A stretch of 64,000 nt of DNA from Gnetum montanum (lineage: Eukaryota > Streptophyta > Gnetopsida > Gnetales > Gnetaceae). Below the pieces are notes generated by a model. The model searched no databases, was not told the origin of the DNA, and saw nothing but the letters and a program-made list of their open reading frames with translations. A program made the translations under genes and the position numbers. Shown here piece by piece: positions 1-9,565 of the stretch (position 1 is its first letter; the number at the start of each line of letters is the position of its first letter). The stretch lies in NCBI GenBank assembly GCA_015680685.1, contig MNCI01012642.1, positions 724,800 to 788,799 on the forward strand. Reading direction: 5' to 3'.

Positions 1-898
1 CTGTTGACCAAGTATACAACCTATCAAAATCCCTACAACCTACAATCTCCAACTTTGTCCTCTAAAAATGATAAGATGTTAAAAGATGACAATTAAGGAT
101 TTTGAAATGATACTCATGATCTTGGACCTAGAATGAGATATCAAAATACTCACTTTCTTCTTCTAATATACAATTTAAATCTTCTTCAAAATCATATCTT
201 TCATTTTCATAGCTGTGATAAGTAAAAGATCATTTTGATTCTACCTTTGCATCATTCCTTCCAATATCTCTTTTAACATCCCTAAAAGGATAGTATAGTA
301 GTAACATAGCCTAATAGTAATCGATCCATCTATCCTCTCCCTGCCTAAAAGGAATGGAGAAACTTGGATATGTTCTAATAAATTTCTTTGATTCTCTCAA
401 TTTCCATGTAGATGTTTTATTATTTCTTAAAATAGTTTTCTTTTGAATTTAAAATAGTTTTCTTGGAGATTTCTTGAGATACATTCAAAGTGTGGAAGAC
501 CTAACTACATTCAACCAAATAAAGTTCATACAACATATGGCAAACCTCCATCACCTTTATAACTCTATTTGTAGCAACATCCATCATGAGTCTTTTGTAG
601 ATAGAGATGGCATCATCTAAAAGATTTCTAGACTCACTAATTTGTAGCAACATTTCATGAAACGACTAAGACTTTTTCTCTAACTTGGATACATACTTTG
701 TAATGTTCTTTATAACAACATACTTATCTAATACAAGTTGAAAATTTGTATTTGCTCTCCATGTTTGTAAGAGCATCCTATTATGAACATTGAGTCTAGA
801 ATCATTTCTTCAAGGCACATAACTTATCTCATTATTATTAATTGAATTTGCAAATAGGTTGGATTCTTGACATCGTAGCCATGGAATATTATACCTAT
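1..898 (-). pseudogene. Helitron Rep/PIF1 helicase fragment, copy 1
   Basis: This stretch matches 42821-43822 along its whole length, where the same broken gene is less interrupted. Read on the minus strand from about 890 it gives peptides such as CQESNLFANSINNNEISYVP followed by LLQTWRANTNFQL and FHEMLLQIS. These resemble the region of plant Helitron transposases between the Rep domain and the PIF1 helicase, usually seen as a tryptophan-rich LQ-WRAN segment followed by a Y-KY motif. Many stops and frameshifts break it, so it is a relic. The 5' end of the gene would lie rightwards, where element A is inserted at 899. The C-terminal helicase part of this copy would lie left of the window. The family call comes from memory of the protein family. 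Confidence 0.7.
894..898. repeat. Target site duplication CCTAT, left of element A
   Basis: CCTAT occurs here and again at 8039-8043, directly flanking element A. The uninterrupted paralogue has a single CCTAT at 43818-43822, which proves the insertion boundaries. Confidence 0.95.
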
Positions 899-1713
899 TG
901 ATGAGTGGCGAGATACCCCTACACTCAACCATACGAATACGAGCGTAGCACATGTGATCTGGTTGAACTCCACAGACTAAGTGCCTACACACCCCATGGA
1001 ATACTTAGGGTTAATTATTCGTTGTCTTCCCAGACTTACTTGTAGTTGTCACGGTGTATGGTTAAGCAAGTCTGAGGTATATGATTTTTATAGTTTTTTA
1101 TGTTTTATGTCTTCTACGCTAATAAGGTGAAGGGTTGAGAGACTAATTACTAACTCTAACTAATGAACTAAGTCTAAATTACCTAGTGCCAGTATTTGTT
1201 CCCACTTACCGTACACACCCTGAACCGATGCAACCATGGCTACCAAATGCTAATCATTGTTGGGATCACCACGTGTAATGTACATGTTTGAAGTGGTCGT
1301 ACTGAGGTACTTAATTAGGAGAAAAGGGTTAAGGAAAAAGTAAAGAATAAGTAATAAATAACAATAATAAAATCCTATTCCATGCACTACAAGGTTTATC
1401 TGGAAAGCTTATCTTTATTGCTGTACACAAACTTGTGTTCAGGTACAATGTTTGCTCAAATAAAGATCCGTTCACTTTAGGACTCCTACTGTAGGCACAT
1501 GGAAAATATTCTATCTCTGGAGTGATCAATTTGCTAGAGTTTCCCTACTGTCTAGCCTAGGAGGAAGAAATAAGGGAGAGCCACCTGTTATTTATAGATA
1601 TGATGACGCACAGCAATATCGCGTATGCAATATCGTAGGGGAAGACACGATATCGCATATGCAATATCACAAGCGATGCGATATCATGACGACCGCGATA
1701 TCGTGTGTCATCA
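899..1713 (-). repeat. Element A 3' LTR
   Basis: The LTR runs from TGATGAGTGGCG to ...GTGTCATCA on the plus strand; because the element is on the minus strand this is its 3' copy. It aligns with 7206-8038 throughout. The U5 end (the left end here) is closely shared with all other LTRs in the window. The U3 end is short and carries the palindromic array described separately. Confidence 0.93.
1589..1713 (-). promoter_or_regulatory. U3 promoter of LTR A: GATATC array plus TATA box
   Basis: On the minus strand a TATAAATA box (1589-1596) lies about 117 bp from the LTR 5' end. Between the two are five to six short repeats around GCGATATCGCG-like palindromes, for example at 1615, 1636, 1661, 1678 and 1696. 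The same array recurs in LTRs B, C and G. Confidence 0.7.
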
Positions 1714-1730
1714 TACCCCCATGACTAAAT
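1714..1730 (-). promoter_or_regulatory. Polypurine tract-like site before the 3' LTR of A
   Basis: On the minus strand the sequence reads ATTTAGTCATGGGGGTA and ends exactly where the LTR begins. This is the expected place for the plus-strand primer. Related motifs recur at other places in these elements. Confidence 0.65.
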
Positions 1731-3452
1731 GAAAAATCTTCCTCGAGTTCATTACAATAATATCAAGAAGGTATGAGATTATTGACTCAAATGAAACTAA
1801 TGGGATGACATGTGAACAGATCATCATTACAAGACACAAGAAACTAGTGTTCATGACAACAAGGGTGAACACCTTACTACATTGACATTAGGCCTCATTT
1901 GGTAGCTGAGAAAGAGAGAGAGAGAAAGAATTTTTGCTGTTACCAACGCCAAGATTGTGACTTTCATTGTCCATTCATAAGCATGCCATCGATCTTGCTC
2001 CTTGCATAACTACTTCTAGCACTGCTCCATTCCAAGCGTTCCTTCCAAATCTAGTCTATTATTGCATGATCTCCATCTACACACACAACATAGTCTTGTA
2101 TTAGTAAGGGTAGATGAACTATCATGTAATTGATACCTTGCCTCAGTGAAAGGTCAATTGGCTAGGTTGTGGTACGGCTGATTACAAATATGGAGATATA
2201 TAAATGATGACTACCAAAGGTGTAGGGGTTAGGAGAAAATCGAAAAAATTGGGCCCCATACCGCCATGACTAATCGTGAACCTCTAGTAGCGATAGAATG
2301 AAGAAAAAAAGGAATAAGAAAGATGAATAAAAAGAGACAAAGGTAACATCGATAAAGTGGATGTCAAGATGGAAATGAACAAAACAAAATTAATTGAAAA
2401 ATATTAAGGAAAAGAATTTAACTAGTGCACCAAATAGGAATGTCAGTGGGTCCTCTCCAAAGTAGGCTCATGCCCTTAATGCTCTGAGAAACCCACATTC
2501 AAAGAGTCTGTAGGCTCTGGGAATGTCCTTTGGAACAAGAGTTAAAGTCTTAACCGTAAGAATTTACCAAAAAGGAAATAATGTATCTACCAAAATATAC
2601 ATTAATGATATAGCTGGCAATGAGGTGAACAATGGAGAGAAGGGTGGAGAGAAGAGAATCGAATGGAATCCCAAGAACAAGGTGGTGTACAACCCCTTGT
2701 GTGTTTCATGATTAATGTGAATTGGAAAATCTCATTCCAACTCCGGCCTCAAACCAACCACATCCAGTGACTTCGCATCAACGCACTTGGCCAAAACATC
2801 CACTTGAATAACAAGAATGCTTGCTTCAAGAGCCACCATCATTTTGACGAAACAAAGGAGAGAATGGGAAGCGAGAAGGGCCTTAGTTAGAGGGAACATT
2901 TTTAGTTCCATAACTAGTGCTTGTAGCCCAAGTTTATTTTATTTAAGAGGTGTGCTTTGAATTCTCACTTTTTTTTCTTTTCTTTTTCTCTTTGTTTCTT
3001 TTTTCTTTTTGTGTTTTGTGTTTTTATGCGTGAGAACCACACCATGCAAAGGCTACTTATTTTTATTGTCTCAGCTTTCGATAATTGGGTAACATTAGAA
3101 CAACAAGAAAAGTTAAGAAGAAAACATCCAAGCACCCAAGAGAATGGCCAACACAAATGCATTAAGTTCCCTTGAAGTCACACCCTTTTCAAACCCTGAG
3201 TCCTTCCTTAGTTTAAGAAGTACCCAGTCATCGATTCGTTAAAGTTCTTATTAGAAAGGGACTGTACATTTCCAAGCCAAGAGAGACCATAGACTTTGGT
3301 GGATGGATGGATGAAGTGGACTCATTGCCTGCCATATCAAAAGAAACATACCTTAGTATCAACATCATAACCTTAAGGTAAAAACCAAACATTAGCAATC
3401 AATATGAAAATAGTTCATACCATCGTGAAGAACACTTATTGGGTGACAAACT
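1731..3452. other. Element A spacer without coding content
   Basis: This AT-rich internal region lies between the polyprotein end and the 3' LTR. Part of it (about 2430-2530, a GTGGGTCCTC-type block, and 2700-3380) is shared with the spacers of B, C and D. ORF2, expected here from those elements, is not recognisable and was probably deleted. A short AG-rich run lies at 1911-1931. I see no gene. Confidence 0.6.
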
Positions 3453-3465
3453 TACAAGATGGTTA

Positions 3466-3494
3466 ACACACACACACATACACACACACACAAA
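3466..3494. repeat. CA microsatellite
   Basis: An (AC)n run with one interruption, inside the spacer of element A. Confidence 0.9.
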
Positions 3495-3539
3495 CTAGAA
3501 AAGTATAACGATGTTGTAAAAAAATAAACAAGAAAAGTT

Positions 3540-3730
3540 AAAGAAATTTGTAAAACAAAAACATGTAAAATAAAAATTTTAAAACAAAAAATTGTAAAAA
3601 AAAAATGTGTAAGACAAAAACTTGTAAAACAAAAATGTGTAAAAAAAATATGTGTAAAACAAATATGTGTAAAACAAATATGTGTAAAACAAAAACGTGT
3701 GAAACAAAAATGTGTAAAACAAAAACTAAA
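3540..3730. repeat. Minisatellite of about 16 bp, TGTGTAAAACAAAAA type
   Basis: About ten imperfect copies of a 14-18 bp AT-rich unit of the form TGTGTAAAACAAAAA lie just past the polyprotein stop of element A. D (33350-33490), B (13980-14050) and C (26130-26225) have similar A-rich tracts at the same place, but without such a regular period. Confidence 0.8.
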
Positions 3731-3752
3731 AAGAACCGAGGGCCTCCAATGG

Positions 3753-4630
3753 TCAGCATAAGTGGACATCTCCCCCATGAATGAATTGCAAGGGAGAGAT
3801 CCGAAATAATGAACGTCTATTTAAATTTCATAAAAGTGCCCAACTTCTCCCCATTGATGTTCTTAGATTAAGGGGTGGAAGTCGACGACACTCATATTCC
3901 AATGTGTCTATGCTTTTGTTGTTAGCATGAGTTTCCTCAGTTCATTCTATGCATCTTAGTTTGCTCTTCCTAGTAGTTGTCAACCACAGGGTGTCTACTA
4001 CTGGTGTGGTTGCTACATACATGCACCTTTGGATTTTTGTTTCTTGGGCACACTGATCACATAGAAAAATGCTGAACACTCTTCCATGTCATCACCCTTT
4101 GAGTCACTGTATGTGATGCATGGAACTTTCTTCTTCTCGATCTTTCCATAAATGTTTATCTTAGATATCTGCAAGGAAAGATCATGGATCCCTAGGTAGG
4201 CATCTACTGTACTTAGCCATGGCCTTCCCATTATAATTGGGAAGCCTCCTTCATTGTTGTTGATTTAAATCACCAAGAAATCAACTAGGTATGACCACCC
4301 ATACATAGTGGTAATGATGTCCTCCACCAATCCCAAGGAAATGGTGATGGACTGGTCAGCCAGCTCCAGTTGGATGTTGCTCTTCTTAAGTTGGGGTAGG
4401 TTCCAGGCTTAATATATTTCTTGTGATATTAAATTGACTCCAGAACCTGAGTCAAGAAGAGACTTATGTGGTTTATTCTCAGTGATTTGTAGATAGATTA
4501 AGGGGCTCCCAAGGTCAGATAGCTTCCTAGGAAGGTGGCCTACCTTGATCCAGTCAGTTACAGTATGCGTACAACTTTGTTGTTGGACTGAAGGGTGCTC
4601 TGAAGTTTTGGATAGTGGAGGAGTGTACAT
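3753..4630 (-). pseudogene. Aspartic protease and polyprotein C-terminus of element A
   Basis: On the minus strand the segment near 4470-4430 encodes LLDSGSGVNLIS. This is a retropepsin active-site motif (D-S-G) in the form usual for Athila-like elements. It is followed by GRPWLSTVDAYLGIHDLSLQ (about 4231-4172), the conserved end of the protease domain. The frame is broken between these parts. Immediately downstream the element jumps to the end of the polyprotein: codons for HGGD lie near 3775, and a stop is at 3753-3755. Compared with D, all of RT, RNase H and integrase (about 2.7 kb or more) is missing. The protease would process the gag-pol polyprotein in the virus-like particle. Confidence 0.75.
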
Positions 4631-4633
4631 GGG

Positions 4634-7066
4634 CTAAACTACTTGTTGTTGTGAGAGTTTTTCTAGGCTTTTTGTTCTGAAGAAGGGCCTTCTCTTTTTA
4701 CAGTTGTCAGAACTAGCAGCAGGTTGAATATTTACAGCTCTCGCAGCGTTACGTTGCTGCAGTTGAGTAGGGAGTTCCCCTTGCATTGTTGGAGTAGGTT
4801 TTATGAGAACTACAGGTGGAAGAGGTGCGGATGGAGTTGGAGGATGGGATGAATGTGGGATATCTCCCAAAGGAGAAGGAGTCCTCTTGAAGTACTCTCG
4901 AACTTGGTAGTGACATTGGGGAGTTGTGTGATCCATAAAGTAACTTGGAGAAACCGGCTGTTGCACATAGTAACCATATGGATCGGACTACCGATAAGGG
5001 TACTATTGTATCGGCAATGGCATCCCTCATGACTATGGGTATTACCACTGCTGATGTTGTCCAATGGGTTGTGCAGGAGTTCCACTTGGATAGTACGTTA
5101 GTGGTTGGTGGAACTACCTTGGGTTACCTTGTGGATAAGGTAACCTTCAGGGTGTTTGTCGTTGGTTAAGTCTTGGATTAAGCGCATACACCCCAGACTC
5201 CTATAGATGTGAGATAATTGGACAACATCCCTTAGGATGGTCATATTGGCATATCTCACATCCACTGTCATCATCTATGTTAGAGTCCACAGCCTCATCG
5301 GACATAGTAATTTTTCCCTTACCCTTGTTATGTTCAGGGCTTGCATTTCTCCGCTTTTTCTTACCCTTGTCACTACTTCATTCCTCAGACTCTTCTACAA
5401 TTTTCAAAACACTTTCAATTCTAGAGTCTAAGGAATTCCACAATTGGTCTACCTTAGCTGATACTTCTATTGTTAATTTTTGAATCAGCAAGGTTTTTCG
5501 GTTCACCAACTCTTTGAGTGGTGACTCATCCTCCTCAACACAAAATCTTACTCCCTTCTTCCGAAGGGAGGGATCGTGGTTGTATTCTTCTGCACTTTCT
5601 CTTTTTCATAGCTCACCTTCTTCTTTTGCTACTTATTTCAACAAGTGATGTACTTCATGGGCTCCAAGTTGTGATAGTCTCCCTTGGGCATAAGTCCCAG
5701 TGGTTCCTCTAGTTTCATGCCTTAGCCCATCCATGATGTGGCAAACTTGATCCCACTGAGCATATCCATGGCTTGGGCAATGATGTAACAATGTGTAGTA
5801 GCAGGCCATGGTAGCATCCAAGGGTTCATAAGTACCTTGCTTCCATCCTTGGATCTGCTTACACAAATTAGATACTCTGGAGTACGTTTGATACTTATCG
5901 TTGAAGATTTCTAGCATCGTACTCCATCTCCTAATGGTTTCCGGTTCTAAGGACCAGTACCAACTCTCTTCTTCTTTAGTGAGTGTCCTGGAGAACAACT
6001 TAAGTTTTTTCCACTCATTTTTTATGTTCTGCAAGGCACATGCATCATGGAATGCCTGTAAATGATGTTGTAGATCTGAGTTGTATCCCCCTTCAAAGCG
6101 TGGGATATTATTCATGTCTAAGCATTTGATCTGACTATCTTTTTGATGCCTTGTTGGAATTCTTACAGCCTCTATGATATTGAGCATACTTCGGGTTGCG
6201 AGTAGGGGCTCTTCATGATCATCTCTTTCATGACACCTATGATGTCTTTGTTGTTCCCTACTTTCCCTCCATCCTTGCCCTTGTCCTCTCTCTTGACTTT
6301 CCTATCGAGGTCTCTTGTCTTTCCTACCTCATTCCTCACCGTTATGTTCTTGGTGGCTGTGCCCAAATGTGGAAGAAGAGGATGAGTGATGAGATGAAGG
6401 GAAAGAAGAAGGGGAACCATCACCATGGTGATGTTTCTTGCCTTCTCTTCAGCTGCTTCGACCCCGATCATGGTGATGATCTAAGTGCCCGTCCTCAGCA
6501 TGAGTTGTTGTTCCCTCTGTGAATAGTTGGCGTTCACGGGGATTAGAACCAGTGTTATGTACTTTTGAGCATAGGTTTTGATGCCTTTCCTCCTCACCAT
6601 TGTTAGGAGGGGGAACATCATTTATTAGAGAACCCATTACAATGGGTTCGTCATCTTCTATTTCTCTAAGGACGTGCGGACCTTTGCCCTTCATCAGTGT
6701 ATGTTGGCTCTCTTGCCCTGAGTACCTAATATGTTGTGCTTCTGTGGGATAATAATCCCTCATGTCAAAGTCTTCTGCAACATATTTAGCATATAATTCT
6801 GTCATGCCTATCTGTGCCAAAGCATGGAAAAGCATGTTAGGGATTGATTGATCTGGGGGTAACACGATGTTACCTTGCAAATCTCTCCATCGCAGTTGTT
6901 CATCTTGATGGAGGATAAAGGTAAAGTCTGGAATATACTCATTGAGATGAGTATAGACTATCCGGTATTGTTTAGGACTTGGTAGATTTTGGTTATGTGT
7001 TTTTGATTGCCGACTGTTTCATGTATTATCCCTAGGCAGTGAGTTGCTCTTGTTAGAAGAAGACAT
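4634..7066 (-). pseudogene. gag pseudogene of element A
   Basis: On the minus strand the frame starts at ATG 7066 (Met-Ser-Ser-Ser-Asn) and is broken by stops. The N-terminal part contains QGNIVLPPDQSIPNMLFHAL (near 6875), which is also found in D and F. The central part (6187-5633, open for 184 codons) is a clear Retrotrans_gag capsid domain: HHLQAFHDACALQNIKNEW, a KLFSRTLT segment, a RWSTMLEIFNDKYQ segment and a CPSHGYAQW segment. The last part (4966-4634) is proline-rich with a basic KKRRPFF stretch. This protein would form the particle core and bind RNA. Three frames carry the remaining pieces, so it is dead. Confidence 0.85.
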
Positions 7067-7185
7067 TTTTATCGATGTGGTAATTTTACCATTATATAAT
7101 TTTTCTTTAATTAACCCAAAGGTTTGTTTAGGTTCCCAATGATGTGAGTGATATCCTTATGTTCTATTCAGCGCACAAACACTTA

Positions 7186-7204
7186 GTCCCTGACAACAGT
7201 GCCA
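7186..7204 (-). promoter_or_regulatory. Primer binding site of element A, tRNA-Asp-like
   Basis: On the minus strand the site starts one base after the 5' LTR. It reads TGGCACTGTTGTCAGGGAC, against the plant tRNA-Asp primer sequence TGGCGCCGTTGCCGGGGAT as I recall it (14 of 19 match). Confidence 0.75.
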
Positions 7205-7205
7205 A

Positions 7206-8038
7206 TGATGAGTGGCGAGATACCCCTACAGTCAACCATACGAATATGAGCATAGCACATGCTATCCGATCGAACTCCACAAACTAAGTGCCTACATGCC
7301 CCATGGAACACTTAGGGTTAATTATTCATTGTCTTCCCAGACTTACTTGTAGTTGTCACGGTGTATGGTTAAGCAAGTCTGAGGTATATGATTTTTATAG
7401 TTTTTTATGTTTTATGTCTCCTACACTAACAAGGTGAAGGGTTGAGAAACTAATTACTAACTCTAACTAATGAACTAAGTCTAAATTACCTAGCATTAGC
7501 ATCTGTTCCCACTTACTGTACACACGCTGAACTGATGCAACCGTGGCTACCAAACGCTAATCGTTGCTAGGATCACCACGTGTAATGCACGTGCTCGAAG
7601 TGGTCGTATTGAGGCACTTAACTAGGAGAAAAGGGTTGAGAAAGAAAAAGGTAAAGAACAAGAAATAAATAATATGTAATAAATAACAATAATAAAATCC
7701 TATTCCATGCACTATAAGGTTTATCCGGAAAGCTCGTCTTTATTGCCATACACAAACTTGTGTTCAGGTACAATGTTTGCTTGAATAAAGATCCGTTCAC
7801 TTTGGGACTTCTACTGCGGGCACATGGAAAATATTCTATCTCTAGAGTGATCAATCTTCTAGAGTTTCCCTACTGTCTAGCCTAGGATGAGGAAACAAGG
7901 GATAGCTTCCTCTTATTTATAGATATGATGGTGCACTGTGATATTGCGTACACGATATCGTAGGGGAAGACACGATATTACGTACACGATATCATGAGGG
8001 ATGCGATATCGTGACAGCTATGATACCCTGTCCCATCA
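7206..8038 (-). repeat. Element A 5' LTR
   Basis: This 833-bp LTR is the partner of 899-1713. It starts TGATGAGTGGCG and ends CCCATCA on the plus strand. On the minus strand its TATA box is at 7914-7921 and its GATATC array at about 7930-8030. One site is now GATACC and others have lost CpG bases. Confidence 0.93.
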
Positions 8039-8043
8039 CCTAT
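8039..8043. repeat. Target site duplication CCTAT, right of element A
   Basis: Second copy of the duplication at 894-898. Confidence 0.95.
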
Positions 8044-8407
8044 ATATTAAAAACCAATAGTAAGATATGATAATATTCATGCATATTAATATGAAAGATG
8101 TAGTGAAATGTAACTCTAGTATCCAATTAAACATAATATATCTAAAAATCTATAGATGTTGTAATTGCATACTTCTTTGCTATTACATTTATGTAAGCGA
8201 GCCCCTACATTACAAGTAGTATGATGTTGAATAGCATTTAAGAGTTCACTATAATCATACTCAAGATCCATAAGTTAAAGTTGATCATCATTATACTCAC
8301 ATGGATGCCTTAACCTATTTAATCTTGGTGCCTACAATTGATGAAAAGATTTAATTTTTAACAACAAATATCATTGGTGAATATATAACATAATGCTAAA
8401 AAGTTAC
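8044..8407. other. Host Helitron-derived sequence between elements A and B
   Basis: Matches 43823-44160 in the second copy of the host unit. AT-rich, with no gene visible. The last five bases (GTTAC, 8403-8407) are the left target duplication of element B. Confidence 0.85.
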
Positions 8408-8759
8408 TGATGAGTGGCAGAGATATCCCTACGCTCAACCATACGAATACGAGCGTTTTCACGCGCAATCTAGTTGAACTCCGCAGATGGACTAGTTGTG
8501 GCACCTAGACAGTTATCCTTAGGTCGCACTTCGCTGTCTTCCCACCTGGAATAGTATTTATCATTTGTCACATATGTTTTAGTCTAGAGTGAGGTGTATG
8601 ATGTATTCTAATTCTAATGCTAGTTCTGATGGTAGTGGAATATAAGATTAACTAAACTAAACTAGGAGGGAAAGGGTAAGAGAATCTATTCTAGCCTAAG
8701 TATGATGAGCAACCGATTCCTTGATCAAGCGTACACATCTTCGACTTCGTGCATGACTA

Positions 8760-8880
8760 CCACTGGGACTACCATGTGCAAGTCCTAGGCACGCCACTCG
8801 GATTACCAAGTGCAGATCCCAAATATGCCATTGGGATTACCAAGTGCAGATCCTAGCTACGCCCCTGGGCTATCAAGTAG
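8760..8880. repeat. 35-bp tandem repeats in LTR B
   Basis: About four imperfect units start near 8760, 8794, 8829 and 8863, each containing a GGGATTACCAAGTGCAGATC-like core. The other LTRs carry one or two such cores. The partner LTR has the repeats interrupted by an N at 15563. Confidence 0.75.
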
Positions 8881-9287
8881 TCACACTTAAATGCTCATAA
8901 CCAAGTCATACTCATTATGCTTCTAGGACTTTAAGGGTGAAAAGGACTAATCGCAATGAGCAACCAATTCCTTAACTAGCCGTACACATTCGTGAATGCT
9001 CGCAATCAAGTCATACTCACACCGTGCTACTATAAGTAATAAATAACATTAAATAAATAAACAAACAAATAAATAACAAAGTGAATGCTACAATGATGAA
9101 GTAATCTCAATATTTATTGCCAGTCATGTGCGTGTCCAAGTACGTCACACTCGAATAAAGACACCATACAACTACATTCACCACACTGTGGGCAGACATG
9201 GGAAAAATAAACTAACTCTGGAGGGATCAAACTGCTAGAGTTTCACTACAATAAAATTGGGATCCCCAATAAGGGAGAGCCACTTCT

Positions 9288-9395
9288 TATTTATAGATAT
9301 TATGGTGGACTGCGATATTGCGTATGCAATATCGTAGGGAAGACGCGATATCGCATACTCGATATCACGGGGGGATGCAATATTGCAGCCCATCA
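9288..9395 (-). promoter_or_regulatory. U3 promoter of LTR B: GATATC array plus TATA box
   Basis: On the minus strand, GATATC/AATATC palindromic repeats precede TATAAATA by 20-100 bp. Same arrangement as in LTR A. Confidence 0.7.
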
Positions 9396-9411
9396 TACCC
9401 CCACAACTGAA
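9396..9411 (-). promoter_or_regulatory. Polypurine tract-like site before the 3' LTR of B
   Basis: The minus strand reads TTCAGTTGTGGGGGTA and abuts the LTR. Confidence 0.65.
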
Positions 9412-9565
9412 TAAAAATTCATCCTCAAGTTATAAGGAGAACAAGCTTCATTAATTACACAGTGGATAGGTATGGGATTATTAACTGAAAGAATGAAATA
9501 AAAAAATGCCGCAGTGTGGGAATACACACACAGAAAAATACTACAACTATTAGAAAAATGGGAAC

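Larger units (their letters stand above)
899..8038 (-). mobile_element. LTR retrotransposon A (Ty3/Gypsy, Athila/Tat-like), gag-protease only
   Basis: This is a complete insertion of 7,140 bp with two LTRs (899-1713 and 7206-8038), TG...CA ends and a 5-bp target duplication. Coding capacity lies on the minus strand, so the 5' LTR is the right-hand one. In element order there is a tRNA-Asp-like primer site, a gag pseudogene, an aspartic protease remnant, the polyprotein C-terminus, an AT-rich spacer, a G-rich tract and the 3' LTR. RT, RNase H and integrase are absent, and so is the ORF2 found in B, C, D and G. The two LTRs differ by many substitutions, mostly transitions, so the insertion is old. 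It cannot move without help from another element. Confidence 0.93.
8408..9395 (-). repeat. Element B 3' LTR
   Basis: A 988-bp LTR from TGATGAGTGGCAG to GCCCATCA (plus strand). It is longer than LTR A because of about four tandem copies of a 35-bp unit at 8760-8880, which resembles CCACTGGGATTACCAAGTGC plus about 15 bases. The TATA box is at 9288-9295 (minus strand), with the GATATC array at 9313-9390. Confidence 0.92.

Noticed and set aside
1605-1713. GATATC repeats as a CRISPR-like or satellite array
   Set aside because: The units are short, variable and palindromic, always sit at the LTR U3 end next to a TATA box, and have no spacer structure. Promoter elements explain them better.
3452-3778. 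Open frame encoding a Phe/Cys/Thr/His repeat peptide
   Set aside because: It is a translation of the AT-rich minisatellite after the polyprotein stop. No equivalent frame exists in B, C, D or G.
5237-5712. Plus-strand frames with hydrophobic segments in gag of A
   Set aside because: Antisense of the serine/acidic-rich part of gag; no conserved equivalent in other elements.
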